From: Xanthomonas arboricola pv. populi
GTDB taxonomy: Bacteria; Pseudomonadota; Gammaproteobacteria; Xanthomonadales; Xanthomonadaceae
DNA: 64,000 bases
NCBI RefSeq assembly: GCF_002939945.1
Contig: NZ_MDEB01000001.1
Span: 310,001-374,000, forward strand
Direction of reading: 5' to 3'
Made by a program: the position numbers and the translations under genes
The notes under the pieces: model-generated
Database searches by the model: none
What the model was told of the DNA's origin: nothing
Seen by the model: only the letters and a program-made list of their open reading frames with translations
Shown here: positions 40,317-49,593 of the stretch, one piece after another
Position numbering within the stretch: position 1 is the first letter of the stretch
How the letters are laid out: every line of letters starts with the position of its first letter

Positions 40317-42956
40317 TCAGCGCATCACCACCAGCGCCACCGGCACACCCAGCACGGCGACCAACATGCCCAGCACCGACACCGTCAATGCCAGCGCGCC
40401 GAAGGCACGCGCGCGCGCGCAGCCGGTCGCTCCGGCGACCGCCTGGACCGCCGCGATCGACCACCACAGCCCGCCCAGCAGCATCAGCAGCACCGCCATG
40501 GCCAGCTGCGCCAGCCCGGCTGGATCATGCACACCGGTCCCGAACAGGACGCTATCGCCACCGAGCGCGGCCAACGCCGCCAGCAGGCAGACCAGCCACG
40601 GCAAGGCACTACCCAACAGCGCCGGCAGCAACGCACCGACCTGCGCAGCGCCGCCCATCCAGCGCAGCATCCGCTGCAGCAGCACGCAGCCCACCAGCGC
40701 GATGGCCAGCATGATCACCATGGCGATGGCGTGCACCCACAGCGGCTGCGCAGACAGCCACATCCAGCTAGAGAGCACGAGGATCAGGCCGAACACGCAC
40801 CACGCGCTCCAGCGCGCGCCGGCCCGCGTGTGCAAGCGCTGCGCAACGGTGTGCGGATCGAACAGCATCCCGCCCAGGCCACCACCGCGCCACCAGGCCA
40901 GGCATGCCAGCACCAACACGATCAGCGCCAGCAGCGCGGCCAGCGGATAGACGAACACATGGACGTCCAGCGGCTGTCTGCGCGGGTGCGGCTTGAGGTC
41001 GTGATTGAAGTACAGCAGGTCGCGGGCACGCTCCATGTCGGCGGCTGCACGCGTCACGCCGTTAGCGGGGATGCGGTCGGACAGGCGCTGCCACTCGCCG
41101 ACGATGACCATGCGTCCGTCGTGCGTGGAGACCGTGCGCGAGAAGCGGAACCACGGGTTGGCGACCACCTGCGTATCGGCTTCCACCTGCACCGCCGGAT
41201 CGACCCGCACCCGCACGGTCTGCCGCGCCAGCCGCGGGCCGTCCAGTGCCAGCGGGCTCTTGCGCGCCGCGGTGGGCAAGGCGTCCATCCATTCGCCGAG
41301 CTGGAACAGCGGAAAGCCAAGCTCGTCGCCCTCGGCGGTCGGCCACTCCAGGCGGTAGGCCTCGTGCGTGCGCACCTTCAACACATCGGTCGCGTCGATG
41401 GTTGGCACGCCGACCTGCGTCAGCGCGGTGTAGTACTGCTGCATGAATTCCAGATAGTGCTCGCCGACCGCCTGCGCACCGTTGTCCTCGAAGCTGGGCG
41501 CCACGCGCTCGCCGCGCCCCTGGCGATACTTCGTGTCCACGCTGAAGGTCGCCACACGCTGCGGTTTGCGCAGCGAGATCACGATCTCCTCGTCCACCTC
41601 GATCTGCGGCAGCGTCGGCATCGGCGATGGCACCGCCACCAGATCGCGCTGCCCGGCCACGACCGGCAGACCACGCACGAACGGCAACGGCAGACGTTGC
41701 GCAAGCGGGCCCTCTTCGCGATCGCGCGTGGCATCCACCCATACATCGCCCTGCGGCAGATGCGCGCGCACCACCACATGGTCGAACGCATAGGGACTGG
41801 GCAAGCGCAGATCCAATCCATGGCCCTTGTCGCTGTTGACCAGTACCGGCTCGGCGCGGATGCCGGCCAGCTGCAGCAACGCGATCAACAGCGTCGCCTT
41901 GTCCTTGCAGTCGCCATAGCGGTTACGCAGCGTCACCTCCGGCGCATGCGGCGCGTGCGAGTTCTCGCCCATGTCCAGGCCGACGTAACGGATCTCGCCC
42001 TGCACGAAGGCCACTGCACGCAGCAGTGCGCCCTGCGGGTCGTCGCTGCGCAGCTGCAGGCTCTGCACCATGCCGTCGGCGATGCGCGCATCCTTGAACG
42101 CGCGCGGATACAGCTGCGCTGCCCATGCCGCCACCGCCGCCCAGTTGCCGGCAGTGGAGACTTCGATCAAGCCATACGGATCGACATCCTCCGGGGCATT
42201 CTTTTCTTCCTGCACCGGGGCAATGTCGCGCGCCGCAATGTCCAGCGTCGCCACGTCGCCGGCGCGGCTGACGTTGCGGCTGAAGCCTGGCGCGCTCACC
42301 CGCCACTGCAATCCCATGCCGGCCGGATGTCGCACGCGCACCCGGCGCTCGCCCAGCGGTACGCCGTAGCGCGCATCGAACACGTCGTAATAACCCTTGC
42401 CGAACACCGGATTGCTGCCGATGATGGTCACGCCGTAATCGACCCGGTCGCCCACGCGCAGGTCCGGCAAGGTGATCGACAGCGTCAGCGCGCCATCGAT
42501 CAAACCGTCTTCCAGTCCGCTTTCGCGGCGCAATCTGGCGTAGTGCGCCTGTTTGCGCATGTCGATGCGCTTGCCGTCGCGCCAGACCTCCAGGCTGTTG
42601 AGCTCAAGCTGCTGGTACTGCGGCTGGTAATCGATGGAGATCTGCCCGGCTTCGTCCAGACTTTTCGCACGCTGCACGGTGTAACTGAGGCGGCGATAGG
42701 CCTGCGGCGCCGCGCCGGTCAGATCGACCTGATCGGACACCAGCTCATAGCGCAGCCCGCTGGCGCCCGGCACCTTATCCGGCACCGCATCGGCAATGAC
42801 CCAGGCCGGTGGCGGCGCCATGCGCGGCGCCTCGCTGGCCTGCGCCGGTGCGAGCACGCTCGCCACCACAGCCAGCACACAGAGCATCCAGAACGCGCCA
42901 CGCAGGCGTCGCCTCCCATCCCTGTCGATCAACACCCACTCCTCGTCAAAACGCAT
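40317..42956 (-). CDS. DUF3857/transglutaminase-like membrane protein
   Basis: 879 residues. Signal/anchor near the start, a DUF3857 domain (about 60-240), then a transglutaminase-like domain with the triad pattern RYGDCKDKATLL, FDHVVVRAHL and VWVDATRD, so cysteine-type chemistry or a relic of it is possible. About residue 660 onward are six to eight membrane helices. Most DUF3857-transglutaminase proteins are periplasmic with unknown role; this one adds a large C-terminal membrane domain. Its start overlaps the gcdH end by 11 nt. Confidence 0.82.
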   Translation of the reverse strand: MRFDEEWVLIDRDGRRRLRGAFWMLCVLAVVASVLAPAQASEAPRMAPPPAWVIADAVPDKVPGASGLRYELVSDQVDLTGAAPQAYRRLSYTVQRAKSLDEAGQISIDYQPQYQQLELNSLEVWRDGKRIDMRKQAHYARLRRESGLEDGLIDGALTLSITLPDLRVGDRVDYGVTIIGSNPVFGKGYYDVFDARYGVPLGERRVRVRHPAGMGLQWRVSAPGFSRNVSRAGDVATLDIAARDIAPVQEEKNAPEDVDPYGLIEVSTAGNWAAVAAWAAQLYPRAFKDARIADGMVQSLQLRSDDPQGALLRAVAFVQGEIRYVGLDMGENSHAPHAPEVTLRNRYGDCKDKATLLIALLQLAGIRAEPVLVNSDKGHGLDLRLPSPYAFDHVVVRAHLPQGDVWVDATRDREEGPLAQRLPLPFVRGLPVVAGQRDLVAVPSPMPTLPQIEVDEEIVISLRKPQRVATFSVDTKYRQGRGERVAPSFEDNGAQAVGEHYLEFMQQYYTALTQVGVPTIDATDVLKVRTHEAYRLEWPTAEGDELGFPLFQLGEWMDALPTAARKSPLALDGPRLARQTVRVRVDPAVQVEADTQVVANPWFRFSRTVSTHDGRMVIVGEWQRLSDRIPANGVTRAAADMERARDLLYFNHDLKPHPRRQPLDVHVFVYPLAALLALIVLVLACLAWWRGGGLGGMLFDPHTVAQRLHTRAGARWSAWCVFGLILVLSSWMWLSAQPLWVHAIAMVIMLAIALVGCVLLQRMLRWMGGAAQVGALLPALLGSALPWLVCLLAALAALGGDSVLFGTGVHDPAGLAQLAMAVLLMLLGGLWWSIAAVQAVAGATGCARARAFGALALTVSVLGMLVAVLGVPVALVVMR

Positions 42957-44109
42957 TGAGTCCCGTCAGCGCACGCCCGACCACCAACTGATGCACGGTC
43001 TCGGTGCCCTCGTAGGTGATCACCGATTCCAGGTTCAGCGCATGCCGGATCGCCACATGCTCGGTGGTGATGCCGGCCGCGCCAAGCAGATCCCGGCACT
43101 CGCGCGCCACGTCCAGGGCCATGCGGCAATTATTCCATTTTGCCAGCGAGATCTGTTCCGGCCGCAGCTGGCCGGCCTGCTTCAGGCGCCCGAGCTGCAG
43201 CGCCAGCAGCTGCGCGGTGGAAATCCGCCGCGCCATGTCGGCCAGCTTGATCTGCGCGCTCTGCGTGGCCGCCAGCGGCCGGCCGAACAGGATGCGCTGC
43301 CCGCTGTAGGCCAGCGCCTCGCGCAGACAGGCCACCGCCGCACCGATCGCGCCCCAGGCGATGCCGTAGCGCGCCTGATTGAGGCAACCCAGCGGTGCCT
43401 TCAGACCGGCCGCGTTCGGCAACCGCATCTGCTCCGGCACGTAGACGTCGTCCAGGAACAAACCCGAGGTCACCGACGCGCGCAGGCTCATCTTGTGCGC
43501 GATGTCCTGCGCACTGAAGCCGGCGCTGCCGGTCTCCACCAGAAAGCCGCACACGCCGTCGTCGGTATGCGCCCAGATGATCGCAATGCCGGCAATGCTG
43601 CCGTTGGTGATCCACATCTTGGATCCGTTCAAGCGCCAGCCATCGCCCTGCCGTACCGCGCGCGTGGTCATCGCGGCCGGGTCCGAGCCACCCTGGGCTT
43701 CGCTCAACCCGAAACAGCCGATCAGACGCCCCGCTGCCATCTCCGGTAACCAGCGCTGGCGCTGTTCGTCGCTGCCGTAGGCATGGATCGGGTACATGCA
43801 CAGCGAGGACTGCACGCTGACGAAACTGCGCAGGCCGCTGTCGCCGCGCTCCAGTTCCTGGCAGATCAATCCGTACGCCACCGCGCCCAGGCCCGCGCCG
43901 CCATCGCGTACCGGCAGGCTTGCGCCCAGCAGGCCGAGCTCTGCCAGTTCCGGCACCCACTCGCGCGGGAAGCGCCCTGCGTCGAAGGCATCGCCGATCG
44001 CCGGCAGCACCCGCGTATCGGTGAAGCGCGCCACCGCATCCTGCACTGCCCGTTCTTCGTCGGTCAGCAGCGCGCGTACATCGAACAGATCATCGGGGCG
44101 CACCGGCAT
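42946..44109 (-). CDS. gcdH: Glutaryl-CoA dehydrogenase, acyl-CoA dehydrogenase family
   Basis: 387 residues from the ATG at 44109. N-terminal helical domain, SEAQGGSDPAAMTTRAV, KMWITNGSIAGIAIIWAHT, and the catalytic YEGTETVHQLVVGRALTG near the end with the Glu of glutaryl-CoA-type members. The overall length and motifs fit GcdH, which oxidises and decarboxylates glutaryl-CoA to crotonyl-CoA in lysine/tryptophan breakdown. The specific substrate within the family is inferred. Confidence 0.85.
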   Translation of the reverse strand: MPVRPDDLFDVRALLTDEERAVQDAVARFTDTRVLPAIGDAFDAGRFPREWVPELAELGLLGASLPVRDGGAGLGAVAYGLICQELERGDSGLRSFVSVQSSLCMYPIHAYGSDEQRQRWLPEMAAGRLIGCFGLSEAQGGSDPAAMTTRAVRQGDGWRLNGSKMWITNGSIAGIAIIWAHTDDGVCGFLVETGSAGFSAQDIAHKMSLRASVTSGLFLDDVYVPEQMRLPNAAGLKAPLGCLNQARYGIAWGAIGAAVACLREALAYSGQRILFGRPLAATQSAQIKLADMARRISTAQLLALQLGRLKQAGQLRPEQISLAKWNNCRMALDVARECRDLLGAAGITTEHVAIRHALNLESVITYEGTETVHQLVVGRALTGLNAF

Positions 44110-44216
44110 GTCGGCTTCCACTCCAGGAGAAGCGGCGATTATCAGCCAGTTGCCGGCCGAACATGGCGACGACGTGGTCGGCGCACGGGATTCACCACTG
44201 ACGCCTGAAACGAGAA

Positions 44217-44235
44217 GAGCCGGCAATGCCGGCTC
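44217..44235. terminator. Terminator-like hairpin
   Basis: GAGCCGGC, AAT, GCCGGCTC; perfect 8-bp arms. On the minus strand it follows the glycine-zipper gene by 47 bp and is trailed by TTCTCGTTTC, a weak T-rich end. It likely ends that transcript. Confidence 0.6.
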
Positions 44236-44281
44236 CTTTCTTGCTGACGCAGCGATCCGGGGGATGGCTGCCAGCGATTTT

Positions 44282-45073
44282 TTACTGGCGCGTGCTGCCC
44301 GCATCCACGCGGACGCCCCGGTCCCCGGCAGTCGAAGCGGTCTGGGTCACCAGCTGACCGTCGACCACCGGCAGGCGATCGCTGGCCGGCTTGTCGTTCA
44401 TGCGCACGGTCTTCTCGAAACCGTCGTAGCGGTAGGTCACGTCGTAGGCCACCACATTGTCCGCATCGCCCAGCGAGATGCGCTCGCCCGGCTTGTTGTC
44501 CATGCGCATGGTGCCGGTGGTGCCGTCGACATTGCGGTAGGTCACGTCGTAGCCGACCACACGCGAGGACTGCGAATTGGCATTTTCGGTATGGCACTGG
44601 CGCTCGGTACGATCCACCACGCGGCCGCCGACATGGTTGCGGTCCACACGGTTACCGACCATGCCGCCACCGACCGCACCGGCCACCGTGGCCAGCTTGC
44701 GGCCGTTGCCGCCGCCGACCTGGTTGCCGAGCAGACCGCCGATCACCGCACCGGCGACGGTGCCACCGACATTGCCATCGCGTTCGGGCAGACGCTCCTG
44801 TACCACCACGTCGCGGCAGACTTCGCGCGGCGAGGAGCTGGTGGTGGTTTCGCGGATGGCCGCGCTGTTGACGACCTGTGCGTACTGCGGCTCGCGCTCA
44901 GTGATCGGTGCGACCTTGACCACGTCGGCGTATTCCAGACCACGCGGTGCCGGCTCGCCGTTGGCGACGAAATCGCCGGACGACGGGCGATTGTTCATGA
45001 AGGCGGCTGTGGCCACGCCTCCGACCAGCAACGCACCAGCAGCGACCAGTATAGTTGTCGTATTGCTCTTCAT
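44282..45073 (-). CDS. Glycine-zipper membrane-associated protein
   Basis: 263 residues from the ATG at 45073. One membrane helix near the start (ILVAAGALLVGGVATAAF), a 2TM glycine zipper (GGTVAGAVIGGLLGNQVGGG, AGAVGGGMVGNRV, about 100-140) and then two beta-like repeats of the type VGYDVTYRNVDG / VAYDVTYRYDG. It looks like an envelope-stress or UmoD-like protein. Function unknown. Single gene with the hairpin at 44217. Confidence 0.82.
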   Translation of the reverse strand: MKSNTTTILVAAGALLVGGVATAAFMNNRPSSGDFVANGEPAPRGLEYADVVKVAPITEREPQYAQVVNSAAIRETTTSSSPREVCRDVVVQERLPERDGNVGGTVAGAVIGGLLGNQVGGGNGRKLATVAGAVGGGMVGNRVDRNHVGGRVVDRTERQCHTENANSQSSRVVGYDVTYRNVDGTTGTMRMDNKPGERISLGDADNVVAYDVTYRYDGFEKTVRMNDKPASDRLPVVDGQLVTQTASTAGDRGVRVDAGSTRQ

Positions 45074-45218
45074 GATCCAGCTCCGTGCGGACACGCCGCG
45101 TTGTTGACGGCGTGATTCCAGCACGCGAACCCTGAACGAAAACGCCCTCGCTCATGAACGCCGCAGTTAAGTTCAGCTAGCGGTTATTTCATGCACTTCT
45201 AACAGCCGGAGCATTCGC

Positions 45219-45434
45219 ATGCGCAATCCCGTCACCTCGCGCGCCCTGGAGTGGGCCAGCAAGCTGCGCTACCCCACCTTGTTCAAGCTGGCGGCCGCGC
45301 TGTTTCTGGTCGACCTGGTAATCCCCGACCCGATCCCGTTCCTCGACGAGCTGCTGTTCGGCCTGAGCACGCTGCTGCTCGCCAACTGGAAGACGCGCAA
45401 GGCGCCGCTGCCTGCACCGGTGCGCCGCGATTGA
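45219..45434 (+). CDS. DUF6116-like small membrane protein
   Basis: 71 residues, ATG at 45219 with GGAG upstream. LRYPTLFKLAAALFLVDLVIPDPIPFLDELLFGLSTLLLANWK contains two hydrophobic helices joined by a Pro-rich turn. The pattern matches DUF6116-type Xanthomonadaceae proteins as I recall them. The stop overlaps the TatD gene ATG by one base (TGATG), so the two are coupled. Confidence 0.72.
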   Translation: MRNPVTSRALEWASKLRYPTLFKLAAALFLVDLVIPDPIPFLDELLFGLSTLLLANWKTRKAPLPAPVRRD

Positions 45435-46201
45435 TGCAGCTGGTCGACAGCCACTGCCATCTGGATGCCGACGCGTTCGACCACGACCGCGCTGGCGTGA
45501 TCGCGCGCGCGCAGGCGGCCGGTGTCGTGCAGCAGGTGATCCCGGCGGTCACTGCCGCCAGCTGGTCGGATCTGCGCACCGTCTGCACCCAGGCACCCGG
45601 GCTGCACCCCGCTTATGGGCTGCACCCGATCTTTCTCGATCAGCACTGCCCCGAACATCTGGAGCTGCTGGCCGACTGGATCGAGCGCGAGCGTCCCTGC
45701 GCCATCGGCGAGTGCGGGCTGGATTTCTATCTGGACGGGCTGGACGCGCAGATGCAGCGCGAGTATTTCGACGGGCAACTGCAGCTGGCCAGGCGCTTCG
45801 ACCTGCCGCTGATCGTGCATGCGCGGCGCGCCACCGAAGAGGTCATCGCCCGCATCAAGGCCGTGGGCGGCCTGCGCGGTGTGGTGCACAGCTTCGCCGG
45901 CAGCCCCGAACAGGCGCAGCAATTGTGGAAGCTGGACTTCATGATCGGCCTGGGCGGCCCGGTGACCTACCCGCGCGCCAACCGCCTGCGCGGCCTGGCT
46001 GCAACGATGCCGCTGGACTATCTGCTGCTGGAAACCGATGCGCCGGATCAGCCCGACGCCAGCATCCGCGGCCAACGCAACGAGCCGGCCCACCTGCGCA
46101 CGGTGCTGGACTGCATCGCACAGCTGCGCGGCGAGGCGGAAGAGCGCATCGCCGCGCAGACCACCGCCAACGCGCGGCGGTTGTTCGGGTTGCCAGGCTG
46201 A
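45434..46201 (+). CDS. TatD-family metal-dependent hydrolase/DNase
   Basis: 255 residues from the ATG at 45434; the open frame extends left but out of alignment. TatD pattern: LVDSHCHLDADAF (His-x-His), AIGECGLDFY, LPLIVHARRATEEV, VVHSFAGSPEQ and LETDAPDQPD supply the metal ligands. The family removes nucleotides from DNA or peptide substrates; this one is closest to the YjjV/YcfH branch in appearance. It is convergent with tcdA, separated by a GC hairpin. Confidence 0.92.
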   Translation: MQLVDSHCHLDADAFDHDRAGVIARAQAAGVVQQVIPAVTAASWSDLRTVCTQAPGLHPAYGLHPIFLDQHCPEHLELLADWIERERPCAIGECGLDFYLDGLDAQMQREYFDGQLQLARRFDLPLIVHARRATEEVIARIKAVGGLRGVVHSFAGSPEQAQQLWKLDFMIGLGGPVTYPRANRLRGLAATMPLDYLLLETDAPDQPDASIRGQRNEPAHLRTVLDCIAQLRGEAEERIAAQTTANARRLFGLPG

Positions 46202-46208
46202 TAACGGT

Positions 46209-46238
46209 GCGCGCTGCAGGCGACGTTCCGCAGCGCGC
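46209..46238. terminator. Hairpin between convergent genes
   Basis: GCGCGCTGC (46209-46217) and GCAGCGCGC (46230-46238) form a perfect 9-bp stem with a 12-nt loop between tatD-like and tcdA stops. No T-run on either side. It may act as a weak bidirectional terminator. Confidence 0.4.
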
Positions 46239-46244
46239 GCGACG

Positions 46245-47084
46245 TCATGGGCTTGCAGCGAGCTCGGCGGCGGGCGACGCGGTTGCCGCCACAGCCACCT
46301 TCGGCTTGAGCAACATCTCCAGGGCCTTGCCCACCGCGACAAACGCAAAGGCGCCGGTGATATGCGTGGCTGCGCCCAGCCCGGCGCCGCAATCCAGCTT
46401 GAGCGTGGCGTCGGCATCCAGCTGCGGGCGGATGCCGCAGACGCTGCCATCGGCCTGCGGATACTTGACGTTTTCCAGCGAGTACACCGCCGGCACGCCG
46501 AAATAGCGCTGCGGATTCTTGGGAAAATTGAACTCGCTGCGCAACTTCTTGCGGATCAGCGCCAGCATCGCATCGTGTTCGGTGCGCGAGACATCGCGCA
46601 CGCGCACCAGGGTGGGATCGGTGCGCCCGCCAGCGGCGCCTACGGTGAGCAGCGGCAGCTTGCGTCGGCGGCACCAGGCGATGGTTTCCACCTTCACCCG
46701 GAAACTGTCGCAGGCATCGATCACCAGATCGAACGCATCGCCGAGCAGCTGTTCGATATTGCCGGCGGTGAGAAACGACTCCACCGCATCGGCAGCGATC
46801 TCCGGGTTGATCGCCACGCAGCGCTCGGCCATCGCGCGCGCCTTGTTGCGTCCATACTGCCCGGCCAGCGCCGGCAGTTGCCGGTTGGTGTTGGACACGC
46901 ACAGGTCGTCGGCATCGATCAGGCGGATATGCCCGACGCCGGTGCGCGCCAGCGCCTCGACCACCCACGAGCCCACGCCGCCCATCCCGACCACCGCCAC
47001 GCGGCAGATGGCCAGCCGCTCCACCGTGCCGACTCCGTACAGCCGGTCGATACCGGCAAAGCGTTCACGCCATTGTGCTTTCAT
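46245..47084 (-). CDS. tcdA: tRNA threonylcarbamoyladenosine dehydratase
   Basis: 279 residues. ThiF/E1-like protein: VVGMGGVGSWVVEALARTGVG (ATP loop), DADDLCVSNTNRQ, VIDACDS, and the C-terminal region characteristic of TcdA (CsdL/YgdL). It converts t6A at position 37 of ANN-decoding tRNAs to the cyclic form with ATP. The 3' end has a short Ala-rich tail. Convergent with the TatD gene. Confidence 0.92.
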   Translation of the reverse strand: MKAQWRERFAGIDRLYGVGTVERLAICRVAVVGMGGVGSWVVEALARTGVGHIRLIDADDLCVSNTNRQLPALAGQYGRNKARAMAERCVAINPEIAADAVESFLTAGNIEQLLGDAFDLVIDACDSFRVKVETIAWCRRRKLPLLTVGAAGGRTDPTLVRVRDVSRTEHDAMLALIRKKLRSEFNFPKNPQRYFGVPAVYSLENVKYPQADGSVCGIRPQLDADATLKLDCGAGLGAATHITGAFAFVAVGKALEMLLKPKVAVAATASPAAELAASP

Positions 47085-47157
47085 CGGCCTATTTTACGCG
47101 CGCCGCTGCGCGCGCGCCCATCAACGTACTGATGTCCGCGTCCACCGGAGTCCTTCC

Positions 47158-47586
47158 ATGCCCGCCCCGTCCACCGAACAATCGCGCGCGTCCCGCTATG
47201 CCTTCCTGTTGGTGCTGGGCATCCTGATCGGGCTGGTGTGCACGGTGATGGTGGCGCGCGTGCTGCAGGCCACACGCAACCCGGTGCCGGACAGCCTGAT
47301 GCAGGTGATGGCTTACCAACTGCGCGCCTTGCAACCCGACCCCGATGCCAGCTGCGACCCCGCACGCCAGCGAGCGCGACTGCAATCGTTGCGCCTGCTT
47401 GCCGACGAACTGGAACCGGCCTTCCCGGACATCGGCGAAGACCGCCGCTTCGGCGAGCATGCCACCGCCTTGCGCACCGTACTGGACCAGGTACGGCGTG
47501 CGCCGCCGGCCGATTGCGCCGCGATTGCCGCCGTCAGGACACAGGTCACCGACACCTGCGAGGCCTGTCATCGCGACTTCCGCTGA
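47158..47586 (+). CDS. Membrane-anchored c-type cytochrome-like protein
   Basis: 142 residues from the ATG at 47158. N-terminal anchor (YAFLLVLGILIGLVCTVMVARVL, 14-36), a helical middle and a single haem-binding CEACH near the C-terminus. A CxxCH at the end of a helical bundle is the layout of cytochrome c'-like proteins. It would sit in the periplasm, anchored in the inner membrane. Partners are unknown; it is 73 bp downstream of and divergent from tcdA. Confidence 0.78.
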   Translation: MPAPSTEQSRASRYAFLLVLGILIGLVCTVMVARVLQATRNPVPDSLMQVMAYQLRALQPDPDASCDPARQRARLQSLRLLADELEPAFPDIGEDRRFGEHATALRTVLDQVRRAPPADCAAIAAVRTQVTDTCEACHRDFR

Positions 47587-47753
47587 CCCGTCATCGCGCG
47601 GCTCGGTCGACGCGCACCGCAGCGACGGTGAACAGGACGCTCGGGTTTCGTTAAGCCTGGAGTGATCCAGTTGGCGGACCGTTCACCCTGACCAACACAG
47701 GATGACGTCGCCGCGGCCCTGACCGCTTTTTCGAACCACCCCGGAGAGACCTC

Positions 47754-48236
47754 ATGAAGACCCGACTGCTCGTCATTGGCCTGGCTGCAACCGCAACGCT
47801 GGTTGGCTGCGCCACCTCCCAGCCCCAGTACGGCAGCTATCGCGGTGACCGCGGCTACGACCAGGGCTATTCGCAGCAGCAGGCACGCTGCGTGGATTGC
47901 GGCATCGTCACCCGCGTCGATGAAGTCGGCCCGACCCGCAGCGCTCCCACCGGCACCGGTGCAGTGCTCGGCGGCATCGTCGGCGCGGTGGCCGGGCGCC
48001 AGATTTCCAAGGAGACCGGTGGCAGCAAGGGCAACAAGAACGTCTCGGCCGTGGCCGGTGCCGCCGCCGGCGCGCTGGCGGGCAATGCGATCCAGAACAA
48101 CGTCACCAGCGACAGCTTCGATGTGCAGGTGCGCATGGACGACGGTCGCGTCATTGTGGTGAACCAGCGCGATCTGGCGGGCGTGCGCGAAAACGCCTAC
48201 GTACGTGTGGTCAACGGCAAGGTCGTGCTGCGCTGA
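47754..48236 (+). CDS. Outer-membrane lipoprotein with glycine zipper (SlyB/Pcp-like)
   Basis: 160 residues; GGAGAG upstream. Lipoprotein signal with TLVGC (Cys19), C-x2-C (CVDC), a glycine-zipper (LGGIVGAVAGRQ, VAGAAAGALAGNA, about 72-110) and a beta-like end (VQVRMDDGRVIVVNQRDL). Typical of the SlyB/Pcp-like family that supports outer-membrane integrity. Single gene. Confidence 0.88.
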   Translation: MKTRLLVIGLAATATLVGCATSQPQYGSYRGDRGYDQGYSQQQARCVDCGIVTRVDEVGPTRSAPTGTGAVLGGIVGAVAGRQISKETGGSKGNKNVSAVAGAAAGALAGNAIQNNVTSDSFDVQVRMDDGRVIVVNQRDLAGVRENAYVRVVNGKVVLR

Positions 48237-48396
48237 TCGCGGCACGCACCAAGAGCGACCGGTAAAACACTGCGCTCACCGTCAGGCCGGCGCGGTCGGT
48301 GCCAGGAATCTTCATGTACCTCGCGTGCATTGCGATTCCTCCGTGCCAGCCCGACGACTACTGGCTACGTTCGATTCGCCAAGGTTGGCGAGACGA

Positions 48397-48424
48397 CAGA
48401 AAGGCCCGGCGACGGGCCTTTCTG
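48397..48424 (-). terminator. Terminator of the cold-shock gene
   Basis: AGAAAGGCCC pairs with GGGCCTTTCT (48398-48407 and 48414-48423; C/G at the ends extend it). It lies 36 bp after the minus-strand stop of the cold-shock gene. The T-run is short, but the stem is strong. Confidence 0.75.
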
Positions 48425-48459
48425 CTGTCTGCACGATGGCCCGCCGTGTTGCGCCGTGC

Positions 48460-48675
48460 TCAGACCACCTGCACCGCGTCGGCCTGCAGGCCTTTCTGCC
48501 CTTGCACGACGGTGAAGCTGACCTTCTGGCCTTCCTTGAGGCTTTTGAAGCCCTGGATCTGGATCGCACGGAAATGGACGAAGACGTCCTCGCCGTTTTC
48601 GCGACTGATGAAGCCAAAGCCCTTGGCATCGTTGAACCACTTCACGACACCATTCTCGCGTTCGATATTGGACAT
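48460..48675 (-). CDS. Cold-shock protein (CspA family)
   Basis: 71 residues. Single OB-fold with the RNA-binding motifs KGFGFI (RNP1) and VFVHF (RNP2). Normal length for CspA family; it binds single-stranded RNA/DNA and melts mRNA structure. The 5' side (48676-48900) is a long untranslated stretch before the divergent DUF456 gene, which fits the long regulated leaders of cold-shock genes. AGGGAG precedes the ATG. Confidence 0.95.
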   Translation of the reverse strand: MSNIERENGVVKWFNDAKGFGFISRENGEDVFVHFRAIQIQGFKSLKEGQKVSFTVVQGQKGLQADAVQVV

Positions 48676-48902
48676 CTCGACTGACTCCCTACGACACTGT
48701 GATGGACTGACGGTGGTGGCTGTGATTGCAAGGAGGAAGCGAGGTACAAGGATGTAGCGGATCGAACGATCTGCCGCATCAGGCCACGATTCACGGTGAC
48801 CGTTGCAAACAGCAGCGCTGGCAACTTAACCCGCACCAAACCAATTTTCAAGCAGCCCTTGCGCGATCTTGTCAAGCCTGAAACAGGACATTTTTAACCA
48901 TC

Positions 48903-49388
48903 ATGGATATCACCGTCGTCTATTACATCCTGGCTGGCGTGCTGGTACTGATCGGCCTGGCCGGAGTCGTCCTGCCGGCGCTGCCGGGCCTGCCGCTGGT
49001 GTTCGCGGGGTTGCTGGTGGCCGCCTGGGCCGATGGCTTTGGCCACGTCGGCTGGGTGGCGCTGGTGATCCTGGGCCTGATGACGGCGTTGTCGTTTGCG
49101 ATCGACTTCCTCGCCACGGTGTATGGCGCCCAGCGGGTCGGTGCCAGCAAGGCGGCACTGTGGGGCTCGGTGATCGGATCGGTGGTCGGCATCTTCTTCA
49201 TGCCGATCGGCTTGTTCGTCGGCCCGTTCGCCGGCGCATGGATCGGCGAATACTGGCAGACCCGCAAGTCCGATCAGGCGACCAAGGTCGGCTTCGGCAC
49301 CTGGCTCGGCATCGTGTTCGGCACCGCGACCAAGCTGGCACTGGGCCTATGCATGCTGGGCGTGTTCGCCATCGCCTGGTTCTTCTAG
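48903..49388 (+). CDS. DUF456 family membrane protein
   Basis: 161 residues. DUF456 pattern: LAGVLVLIGLAGVVLPALPGLPLVFAGLL region, then DFLATVYGAQRVGASKAALWG and IGLFVGPFAGAWIGE. About four membrane helices with Gly/Pro-rich turns. Function unestablished in the family. It is divergent from the cold-shock gene. Confidence 0.88.
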   Translation: MDITVVYYILAGVLVLIGLAGVVLPALPGLPLVFAGLLVAAWADGFGHVGWVALVILGLMTALSFAIDFLATVYGAQRVGASKAALWGSVIGSVVGIFFMPIGLFVGPFAGAWIGEYWQTRKSDQATKVGFGTWLGIVFGTATKLALGLCMLGVFAIAWFF

Positions 49389-49593
49389 CGGATTCCAGCC
49401 ATCACCGATGCTGATTGGGTGGGATGGTCGCCCGGACGACGACAGCGCAGATACCTATTCAGTTGCAGAAGACTGTCGATTGCGGGTGCCGCCCGGATGT
49501 TATGCCACCGTGTACACGCCGCGTATGCAGGCGCGACCGTTAAGCTTCGCAGCTGACGCGCCTGCCCGGCGCCTTCACTCGGCCAGACTGCCC

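Noticed and set aside
39477-42959. Plus-strand open frame of about 1,160 codons
   Set aside because: Antisense to the GST and DUF3857 genes; no recognisable domain and extreme His/Arg/Gln content.
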